DNA of 64,000 nt from the NCBI GenBank assembly GCA_963922205.1, contig CAWUHX010000100.1, positions 310,001 to 374,000 on the forward strand, given 5' to 3'. Position 1 is the first letter of the stretch. Each line of letters begins with the position of its first letter. Under the pieces are notes generated by a model. That model was not told the origin of the DNA. It did not search any database and was given only the letters and a program-made list of their open reading frames with translations. A program made the position numbers and the translations under genes. Source of the DNA: Romanomermis culicivorax (taxonomy: Eukaryota > Nematoda > Enoplea > Mermithida > Mermithidae). Shown here in pieces: positions 50,501 to 62,500 of this stretch.

Positions 50501-53500
50501 GCCAACGGGCATTTCAATTTTTTCGTGTGTATCGGCTGTGGCGAGGCGGTCTTTCAGATCAACTGATTCTGTAACTTCGGCAGCTTTTTCTGCGGAAACA
50601 CCTTTTTTGGCGCGAACGGGTTGATGCTGAGCTGATGGAGGCGCCGCACCTTCAGTAAAATTTTCGCTCATAACTTTCATAACCATGGCGTAGTCTTCTT
50701 GACTGGCAGTCAGCTAAATAAAATTTTTGAAACGCGATATGTCATGGGTTTTATGAATCGGTCAGAAATCAAGACCAAAAAAATTTAATTTCGCCCGTAA
50801 TTCAGTGACTTCCGGCGATAGAAATAAAGATCAAAACAATGATAAGAGAATTTTCTTTCCTGTTATAATAAATTGGCAAGTTACTTTTAGTTGTGGCAAT
50901 TTCGCACCAATTTTCATTTCTGGTATATCTTTATGCATGGTGAATGATAGATTGCGTGAAACGTTCAGCGTAAAAGTCACTGGATCCAGCATGTGGCATC
51001 CGGCCAATGGAGTCATGTGATCAGCATCAAAAGTAACCCTTAAATAATAAAAACTAATATTACGAAAGAGAATCTGATATTTTCAAATCAGTTAACCTTG
51101 TTAGCTTCATATCAGTAAGACTGACCGTCATATTATCCAATATGAATACTTTACCAGAATTTTGAACTGTCTGAAAATTGTTTTCGACGCTCAGTTTGCC
51201 TGAAAAAACAGAGAATGTACGTAGGTATAAAATTTTTTACTTCTTTTGCAATGGAAATCAAAAACTGCCTTTTTCAGAATATTACACAGAGAATTCAAAA
51301 AATTTCAAATATCGAACAGTAAAAAATTTGTATGCTATACCAAAATCGGCTAATAAAGCGTCGTTCGATTTGGAATACTGAGGTACGATGACGATTGGAG
51401 CATCGATAGAAACGTCCAATTTCATTTTCGAGATATGTTGTTCCTGGAAGACCTCGACGGCACCTTTGGCGCCCTCGGCGGCCGCAGCACCAGCCTGACT
51501 GGCAGCAGCTGATGCTGCTTCTTGGAAAGGTGTTAGCCACGACTTAAATATTGAGATATGTCAAATCCTCACAATTGATTCGGACAGCGAAATGGGCTTT
51601 CCTCCTGGATGTTTTTAGCATGAATTTGTATGTACATGAAAATAAGATGACGAAAGGAACTCTGCGACATGAAGACTTGCATACGTTTGAATTGCGCCTT
51701 GAACACACTTGAATCGATTTTAAATTGTGACTTCAGAGAAAATTACAAGTTTCAATATTTCTCAAACAAACCTTGTATATAAATAGATACAACTGGAAAC
51801 AACTAGGTACCAGTTGGCTCAACCTTCTACCAGAAGGGTTGATGTGAAACATAAGACAATACTAATTATCTGGAGAGCAAAGCTGCTAGCAAGGCAGTAA
51901 CCCAATGAATAAAAATTGTACACAGTTAAAGAACCTACTGAAGACCAAACCGACAACCAACCAATGAGAAACCCAAAGAAACAATCAACCAAAGAAGAAA
52001 AAATTAATCAAGAAACAACCAATGAACTAAATATGGCATCAAAAGATCAGGGCAAAAAACTCACCAGCCGACACACCCCCGAGGCACCAACAAGAGAACA
52101 AATATTACAACTAAGCAAACTTCTTGCATGTCTAGTATCAGGTGATGCAATGCAGTGTGCACGGTTGTATGTTCTCAAAATCTCACAATAATGTATTTTT
52201 CACGCGAAAAAAGTACGCATATATGCAACTCACTAGAAGGTTATTTATCCATAAATTCAGGAAAACGAATTTCATCCGTGCGAAACGTAACTTGACACCC
52301 ATATCGTATTCGTCGAAGTTCATAGCTTTCTTTTCGTCGTCCGTACGATTATATTGAACGAAATCGAGGTTGAAAATTTCGTTGCCTTCGACACAAAGAA
52401 TCTGCAACAAACATGGAGAGCTAAGCACGAGGAAAAGTTGGTAACTAATAGGGACAGGGCCGTGCACAAGGGGGTGGGGCAGCCGCCCCCCTCCATTGAG
52501 GCAGATGCAAACAGTGTATCGCGTAAAATCAACATTTTCTGGGGCTATTCAGTGAAAAAAAATTTAGTCCGTCCCCCCATGAAAAAATCCTGCGCACGGC
52601 CCTGAATAAGGATGTATATGAAACTTTTGACCAAGTAAGCTACCCGATATTTTCTGATCCGATCTGACTCAAAAGGAAGAAAACTTTTGACCCGCCCGGC
52701 CGGATTCGTTACCCACGATACCTGGTCACGGGTCAAAGAATTGGGTTATTCATTTTCACTATTAGAATACAAAGTAAAGAAAATTTTATTTTACATTCGA
52801 GTTTGAAATTCAGTCATTATTATATTTCAGAAATAAAATCTTCTGTTAGTGTTTTCCATGAAGGTAGTGAACGATAGTAGTGAATAATCGATGTATGTAC
52901 ATCAGCTGGTAATTGAATTTTTTGAATATCGATCAATGGTTTTTTGGGCGACCTATGATCGATAACATCCTCATTTCTATGGAAATTTTTGCATTAATCA
53001 ACCTTGCATGCATGTGATTATTACTTGGCAAGTGTGCTTAAAAACCGTCCGATTCCCCGAATTTATGTGGAATTATTCAAAAATATAATGTTGAAAACTA
53101 ATGATATGGTGTCAAAAACACTTTCAAGATAAAATACTGCTTCACATTGAATGTTCCAACGGGGATCGAAATTTAAGTCGCAGAAATATTTAAACTAAAA
53201 ATGAAATTTATTGAAATAACTCAAAATGATAAAACTATACTCCGTTTGTTCTTTGAATGCTTCCAAATAATGACAGACTCTAGACCTTTGAGATGTTCAG
53301 CAAAACTGTATGGCACATAAGCCTGAAAACATGTGAGAATACTCAACTAACCCTCGAATACTTATTGAGAAAAAAATTTGACAATAAAAATTTTATGTAA
53401 AAAATTCCAACGACAAAGCTCATCTGTGTAAAATTTCCCCTTACGAGTATTTTATTTAAAAAACAGACCATACAAAGCATGCATTTTCACGATTTTGAGT

Positions 53501-56500
53501 TTTGCTCATGTAGGACTGTATTGGGAGCTTACTTAACTAAGCTTTAATAACTTTCGGACCAAAAAAGTTCTATGACGAAACTTTCGCGTAAACAAAATGG
53601 TACCAATTGTGGTCATTCTTTAATTTATAGCATTCAATAAAAAACAGACAAAATTTAGTCCACTGTGCCCGAAATCGCCAATTCACTCGATTTTTTCGCT
53701 ATAAACTGAGACAGGTTAGTTGACCATGCTCCCAAATTTCCAGTCCTATGTGTCGTATGACTTAGCAGGAACTTGTAAATCCATAGAATACTATTTGCTT
53801 TCTAGATTTACTAAGGAATTATAAAAAACAAAAAGATCGATTCATGGTGCAAAGAGCGTTGTGTTATCTAAAGTGTGATTTGCATAGATTTAGGTCGATG
53901 GTAATGCCCATCGAACGTCGGCTGATACTACCGTCTAAAAAAACAACAAAAACACAAGAAGGGTTTATTATTCTTGGCTATCATTCCACACATACATGTG
54001 ACGGGACCCCGGAGTCTGGGGGGGGGCCGAGCAACTTTTTTAGGGCCGGGGGTCAGTAATTCCCAAAATTTTGGGGAAAGGGGTCTCTAAAGAAAATAAA
54101 ATTCGATTTTTTCACGAAAAAGGTTAAAAAAAAGTTCAAAAAATAGTAATTTTTTTCTAAAAAGACTGCAAAATGTATTCATGGCGAGCAGCGCCAAGAA
54201 CATTGACGTTTTTGACTATTTTTTGTTCGAAAATTGACATTTTCAGTATTTTTCCGACTAAAAGTATGGGGGTCCCTACGGCTACCATACTACCATAGGA
54301 TTGGAAAATTCTGGGGGGTTGGTCGCCCAATGGCTAGCCATATGGCCGACGATTTCTGAGGGGGGTTCCTATAGCACTTCCCTCAATTACATGTATGATT
54401 CCACATATTTTCTGATCTATTTTCAATGATCATTTATTTTCATTTTTTCCCCTTGAACAAGTGAAAGATTTTGTTTATTTCTAATTTCTCTTTCCATATT
54501 TCATATCTCATTTCTCAATAGCAGTTGGTATTCGAATGCAATGAGATAAGTCCTTTTTTATTTCCAATGTTTTTACACTTAACAATTGAATAATAAACAA
54601 GCATGTTATATGGCGACTACATACGTACATACCTGTGTTGTACTTTATAAACTGAACATAATTTTTTTGACCCACGATCCGGTATGCTATTAATCGGGTC
54701 ATAGGTCTCTGAAATCGGCATTTTTACTGCCTGACACGACTCGACCTAATATTTCCTGATAGCCCAATACATACCTAATAAAAGCTTACTGTGTTGTAAA
54801 AGCTCTTTGGATTTGGATCTTTGATCAATATCGATTTTAAAACAACGTTGGCTTTCAAAACTTTCACCTGCATCTTTATGGTGGCGTCCAAACCTGAATT
54901 AATTGAAGATTTATGTGTATGACTGAACTACAATGGTATCAAATGGCATTTTTAGGATTAAGCAACTAAATGAATGTATATTAATTAATATACATTTGCA
55001 GGGAAAACTATGGAAAAAATACACATTAGGAAAAGCAACGTTTATAATTGGGCCATCGCCATAACATTAAATAGAATCTTTTGTTGGAGTGGCCTCAGGA
55101 GCACGTGTTCAGCTTACGGCGTCGGTGCGCAGGCGGTTGGACGCGGCGAAAAGTGGCGAGAAGAAAAAGATAATTTGCATAGATTTATGCTGCCACTGTT
55201 TCGCGATTTTTATGTCTTTTTGTCATTGTTAAAAAGATTTAGTTTATGGAGCGTCGCCGCCATCGCCTACTTTTTATAATATTTTTGTTTATTATTATTT
55301 GTTTGGTGTCGCTCGTCGTCACCCAATACAAGTTGGGCCTGTAAGTTGTTTTGTTCTGTGAGCGCAGGGGAGGCTCTTATAAGTGTAGGATTGGAGACAT
55401 GGGTAGGATCTCCTGAGGTACGTGCCAAGGTGTTCTGTCTGAGGTTTGGTGAAAGTTCTGGCGAGTATCTGGTGAAACGTCTGGGAGAGTTTTTAGTTTG
55501 TTGTTGTTGTTAGCCTGTGGTCAGAACTGTTGCAACTTCCTTTGTCTAAACCCAAAGGCCAGTTACATCATCTTGACCCCACAGTAGCCTAACACTTTTT
55601 TAAGGGGAAAAGAAAAAGCGCTTTCGAAAAAAAGAAATCTTTCACTGCAAATGATTTTTACCGTCAGTTCTGAGAATGCTAATAACATTCTTTGACGTTC
55701 CAATCGTCACACATAATCCATTGAGAGCAGCTTTAAACCGCAAGTTCACGATAGTATCTTCAGCAAGGTTTACTGCTCGCTTTAATCTTTGTTTTCTCTG
55801 TTGAGCCACTAAAATCAAAATGAGGAATGAGCTGAACCTTTCGACGAGACACTATATTAAATGTTCTACATGAATATGCTGCCAAACTACCGATGGAACT
55901 TCGAACACTGGTTGACCTCTGCAAAGTTTTGACGGTCGCAGCTTGATCCGGCAGTTCGACCACAACCGGCCTCACTTTCTCTATTTCGTTTTGTAAATTT
56001 AAACTAAATTTTTGAACGTCAACAATAGCTTCACGGTGGGCAGCTATGTGTATCGGTTCAGCAGTCAAAGTTATATTCTTTTCGATCATTTGGAATTCAT
56101 TGGCAAAAAATGGGCTTTTCCTGTCGGCCTAAAAAAATAGTTGGAAAGTGTATGTCTGTATTTTTCCATACTCTTCTTTTCTGCAGATGCATGATTCTGT
56201 AACATTTCGTATTTTTTTCTGGTTTTCTCAGTATTGCAGAATTGATCTATTTTTCCAGAATTTAAAATGCTTGATAATGTTAAGCATTTTATTGCACAGA
56301 CTTTAATATTGTTTTCTCCTTTTATATTGATTTAGGGATATGAAACAATCATCTTCGTTGCATACCTGAACGAACTCCAAATGAATTAGAGGCTTATTAA
56401 GATCAGATTCCTTCGGTCGCCTGATAATATGCAAATATTCATTTGGGTCGTTAAAATCTCGAAAGGAAACAAATTCAATTAAGCCGAAAACATAGACGAA

Positions 56501-59500
56501 TTTTCACCAACCCACCGGTAAATCCCTTATGTCCGAGATTGATATCACCCAGTGATAATGATGCTTTTCCGTCTAAAGGTCTCATAACGTAGTCGACTTT
56601 CAAATCCTGAACTTTGAAGACGACGTAAGGAATATCTTTCGAATTTTCAACTTTCGAAATATTTACGCTGATCTAAAAACATTACGTAACTTGGTAAACA
56701 ATTAGCACAAAGTACTATTTCACAAAAATGGCTATAATGAATACAAATCTCCCGATAGTTTGGCTGAACTAAAGAGCATACGACTGAGAGCAAAAAACGA
56801 GCACTTTCCAACTCAATAGCGTGCTGGTATAAATCTTCATTCAAAATTAGGATACTTTTCTAAACACTAACCCGATTGAGGACGAAGGCTAATTTGATGT
56901 TAACTTGTTCGTCAGACGCTACTTTTGACGGTTGTTCCTTCACTTCAGATGAACTCTCCGTTTTTTCTAAATCTTCAACTTCAGCTTCGTTCACTTCCAT
57001 AATAGCATGCATCTTTGCTTTAGTCCTAATGTCGGGTTCTTCTATAATCTATAACAGAATATTATGTGATACCCCCTGAAAGACAATGTTTAATATATGA
57101 TTTAGCAATGCATACAATGTCTTCAATAGTCGAAATTTCACCCGGAGGTGGTGAAGGCGGTGTCGGTATACTCAGTAAGAGTTTTAATAACAATAAAAGT
57201 CGATGATCCGATATAGTTAAATCGATATCAGGTAATTTTCCTTGCACTATGAGTCTAGAAATATACATATATGAGTTTTAAGATTTGCAGAACATACGGC
57301 ACAATGCACATCTTTCGTATTGACATCAAAATGAACCGCTGCTCAATAATTTCAAGAATTCAAATGCCAATGAATTAATTTGCTATACGCAAAAAACTTA
57401 GCCAGTAGCCAATTGCTGCAAGAATATTCAGTTGAGAGAAATTTTATGCTTTACAGGCTTCTAACGGACAAGTAGAAAAAAGTTTCACTCAGCAAAAACT
57501 TACTGTGGAAGTTTCAGATCAACCACTAATGCCTTCTTGATTGATATGTCAAACCCAGTAGGCTGCAAAATATGCAAATTTGATGACTCGGACATTCTTG
57601 CCTTTTTCCAATCATCGTCTGAAGGAAGGAACTATTCCAAATGACAGTAGAAAAGAGCTATCGGATCTAACTTGACGTAGCCAGCAATATCTGTAAGCTT
57701 CGAAGTTGAATATCGAATTTGTCGTACGCTTTTTCCATCAATTCATTCATTTTATCTTTCTAAAAGATTGGTTTTCGGTCATGGTATCAAAATATTCCTG
57801 AAATTTTCTCACTTCGTCTTTTTTGAAGAAAGCCTCGTTACTCTTGATGCTACCGGAGTCGAGTGTGCTGACTTTGAGGCATCCTAGGTCAAGAACAAGG
57901 ACGTTGCATGCCCTGAAAAAAACTTTCAATTCGTGAAATCGATGAAAAACTTTCGATTCGAAGTGAGTGACCACAGAAAAGGAAAAATGAAAAAAAAATT
58001 AAATCTGGTGTATGGAAGAATTCTATTTCAATCGCAAGATTTTCAAAACTCAAACTTAAACCCACTCATCAAATATTCCTCCTTCATATATTTGGATGCA
58101 AGTTGGCATTATTTCAATATCTAATTTGAGTCGCGTGTGCTTTTCCAGAGCGTACGATAAACCTGTAGCCGATCTCGATTTTATATCGTCGTATTTGGCG
58201 AACGCTGCCGCGGTCAATCTGTGTTCATAAAAAGATCATTCAAAAAATGTTCGAACACAACAAAACGAATTCTCTAAAATATCGAAATGATAATAGCATG
58301 ATAAGTTTCGTTTACGATGTCAGATTTCATGCCATGATATCAAAACATTCAGATAGGGTTCACCATTTCGACGTCACTTGAAGAAGCATTATGAACAGTA
58401 TCAAGAACTCAAAGGAAAAAGTCAAGAAAAAAAGAGACAACTATTCTACAGAAAGAAGTTATCTATCGTCATCTCATGAGAAATTATACTTTTAAAAGCT
58501 ACGGAAAAGAAAAATCAAAGAAGCTAAAAGTTGAGGATAAAAAGTAACAAAGAAGTGTAATTGATTGTTTAGCCATGCTGGTCTAATTTACGAATCAACT
58601 CGAAACAGAATGAAACCCGAAACTGCTAAAAAATTATTTTTAAAAATTGTAGTAAAATGCAATCACAAATATTGATAAATAAATGTTGCTATTGGTAAAT
58701 TGTTGATTTTCAAGAACATAGGTGCACTAAAAATTAATATAAAACCCGAACAAAATCTAAAAATAGCCAAATTTATTCGAATTCGGGTATATGAGGAGAA
58801 TTTATTCGGCTTCGGTTCGGGGTAACTAAAAATTGTTCGGTTGCCCGATAATCGGGTATATTAAATAAGCATGAAAAAGTAATATACCCGTTAAAACGCG
58901 GACTATTGCAGAATCTCACTTAATCGAAATAAGGGTAACATTGTTTATTTTCTTTTCACATTTGGATTAAGAATAAACAGTATCTATTGTAGGGAGTGTG
59001 TTCTGGAAAACAAACGACCGTCGACAAAAAAGAAACGTCTTGCAAAAATTAATTTTTCATTAACTATCCTTAATATTCAAGAAAAGTCCGAGGCAAGAGC
59101 ATTAAAAAATCGAAGTTTCGTATTACGGTAAGATTGACATTTCATCTTGATTGATCTGTTTATAATGTTTGATTCAGAGGAAAAATTATATTACGAAATT
59201 CGGGAGGCAGCATGGAAGGCTGGATAAAGGACTGAAAAGATCTCTCTGAAGACGCAGATAGTAGAATAACACTTCACATAACACGTTAATGCAACAATTC
59301 GGACAAATAAAATAATATTTGACGGAATTACAAGAAAATTTTTAGCAGTTTTCTGTAAATATCTGCTTACTGTTTCAACTTTACAGATTCGGGTGGTTTG
59401 AAAACGTCCGCCAATTTATTGATCGATGGCGCGTGATAACGGACATCCAGCGGTAAAGCGTGCAGTTTCACCATTTGATCGAACGAGGCGTCCAAAGGAT

Positions 59501-62500
59501 TCGATTCGAAAAGGAAAAATAATTGTGGATTGTCGGCTGTTAAAGCCTTTGCATCGGCTGACAGGATGATAGGCGGACGTTTACCAGCCTCATTAACACC
59601 GTCGATAGTTAAGGTTTGCATTTTGGCGGTGACTCTAGACAAAGGAAAGCATAATGAAGTTCGACTAATAGAGTGCCAGTGAACGATTTCTAATTCAAAT
59701 CGCACTGTAAGTTCCTACATAAACATGATTTCATCAAAATTCTTCATTGTGGTATTAACCTTATCTACCAATCCCATAACTGCAGACACGCAATCTGTGA
59801 TGCTCTCTAAGAAGTTTTTGTAGGAAGACTTGAAGGAAGAAAAACAGAAAATTGCTTGTTGAAGAAACTTCTCATCGAGTTAATGCTTTTAGCCCATTAC
59901 ACGTAGTTGGAGATAAGTGCTATACATACCCTAGCCCAGAAATAGTCAGTAATATGGCTGACTATATGATGGGCGACCCATAAATTTGCCAATTATATGG
60001 CTGAAATGAGCTAAACATACATAGGTACCCCATTCTTAACATCGAAAAAGTGAAAGATGCTCGTAAATGTCAATTTCGCGCGGTAAATACAGATTTTTAT
60101 GATTTTGTAGACAAAAATTACTATTTTAAAACGCTTTCAGTCAAAAAATCAAATTTTTTTCGTGAATTAGCCCCCGCCTTAGAATTTTGGGCCAGCGACG
60201 ACCCCACAAAAGAAGAGGCATCTGATCTCCCAAGACCTCAGAGCTCCGTTACGTTTGTGTTTTAGTACTTTATTAGTCTTACTTTATAGCTTGGGCGGAT
60301 GGTCGTTGTTCTACAACCGCGGATACTTTACACAGATTTAACGATAGAACGTCTAAGAAGCTCCTGAAAAACGAGCATAAAAACTTTCATATTGGGAACA
60401 AAGATTATGTAAGGTATGACAAGGGAACTCACGTGTCATTTTGATTTTCTTGAACCCGTACAACCAATTGATTCAATGAAAAGTGGATCAAGTTCTCAAT
60501 AAACTACAAAAAACAAGTGTGAGGAATGAGTAGATGACGAACGAAAATACGGATATTTTTCGAACTATTAGTTTCAAAGCACAGAAAATTTTAACGAATT
60601 AGCATTTCTCTAAAAAGTTGAATTCTTCATTATTATTACCTCTTTTGGATACATCGCTGGGGTTTGATTTTCATTATAATCTAACGCGGCGTATAATTTT
60701 TCTCGTTCTTCTGGCGTCATAGCTTTTTCGAATTGAGACGTGATATCGTCTTCCTTTTTAGTGGATGTTTTCGAACCGCCACCGCTGCCGCCCCAAAAAC
60801 TGGCTACCCAACCGACCCAGCCTTGTTGATCTTCTATTCTTGTCAAACCGCGTCTGTCGATCTAGAAAATGACCAGATATGGGTGAAGAACAGCAACTTC
60901 TGAAAGAGGAATCTGCATATGGGCGTTACCTCGAATTCAGCTTGTTGTCGAGCGACGTTCAAATTAAACGTATTCAAATTTTTTTCTGCTTTCTATAAAA
61001 TTGATGAAAGATGTACGGAAGTCATATGCTAGGCAACGTTTCAGAATTTAATCACACATTAGGAAGTGCAATAAGGAATACCCTGAGAATCTTCAACCGT
61101 TTGGTGATTCACCAGATTATCCAGTTATATGACGTCAGGGCTTAGATAAGGGATACCATCCGTTTGAACAAAACAGATGAAACATTATTTTTTGGTAGAA
61201 AAAGGCCAATGTGAACAATGATCAAAAACGTCAATTTTTACGCGCCGTGAATGCAAGTTTTTTTTTGTTTTGGACCACTAGTATTCTTTTTTCAAGTATT
61301 TTTTCCTTTTTTGATACAAACATTAAATTTTCTTTCAATTAAATGACCTTCATAAGTTTTAGACTAATGACAAATTAACTCAAAGACCTGACCCTCACAA
61401 ACCTCTGAGCTCTGCTACATTATGATGATTTCAATACAAAGAAGTGAATTAATGATTCATTAGGTACTTGAACCAAGGCCAAAATTTCTGGCGCCGGAGT
61501 TTTATTAGTCAAGTTTTGTATGTAAGCTTCTTTGTAGTCGCGAACCAATTTTCGGTGATTTTTAATATTTGTCCACGACCAATTTCGCCTTCTACGCCTG
61601 ATGTTTTCTTCCAATATGCAAGCATACGCAAAGTGCCACCTAAAAAATTAGAAGATGAAAAATATAGTGTTTAAAAATTCTCAGTATTAGATTTCGCGAG
61701 GAGAAAACGACGATCTTATAGTTCATAATATAGAAATCGAACTTAGAACAACAACCAAAACGAAACGAACACGGTTTTCTGCACCTCTATAAGAAAGTGC
61801 TAAACTGATCCCTCAATGAATCAACTCACCATTCTTTCGCGTGCTTTTTGTATTCTTTCAAATTCGGTCGATATTTGCGATACTTTGCATTCAGCGTTAG
61901 TCTTTCTTGAGCTTCCAAAAATTCCAATATGTCTTGATACTAAGGAAGCAATGTTATATTAGTGCTCAAAATTAGTGTACTTAAAAAAATATGTTTCACT
62001 TGAAACTTTCCTAAATTCATTTCTAATCTTTCGATGTCCAAAGTAAGGAATACTTTCGGCGTTCTAAAATTTGTGCTGTCAGCTTCTGGTTTTTGATTCA
62101 GCTGTAGTTTTGCACTGATGCTTATAGGAGCCAATACTGCATTCAAAAAGTGATAGAGAAAATAAAGTAAAATTTTAGTGAATGCAATTTACTATAGCTA
62201 ATTTCCTTTGGCGCATACGATTTGGTAGCGATTAATTTAATCATAGCATCCTGAAAAACATAAAGAAAAATTAAAAATGATAAATTTCCTCCACCATAGG
62301 GTTTGTCATTCAAGTCTTCTCAAAAATTTACTGTTTACATGTGTACTTTGCCAAAATATTGTTACCCTCATTTCGTCTCGCGATTCCAGATTGGACATCA
62401 AATTGCAATTCGAATTCCAATAAAACGACAAACTATCCAAATCAATGAGCTAAAAGTTGAATTTTATTCTATAGACAGCAGAAACAATTAGAAATACAAA

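Noticed and set aside
52850..52990. Minus-strand frame [18 protein letters not shown] as a VPS13 exon
   Set aside because: Exon 25 and exon 26 join in phase 0 without it and it resembles no VPS13 segment.
59635..59705. RFELEIVHW open frame just upstream of VPS13 exon 14
   Set aside because: Exon 13 ends with two bases of a Lys codon and joins correctly only to the acceptor at 59635, giving [13 protein letters not shown] as in the family; the extra frame is intronic.
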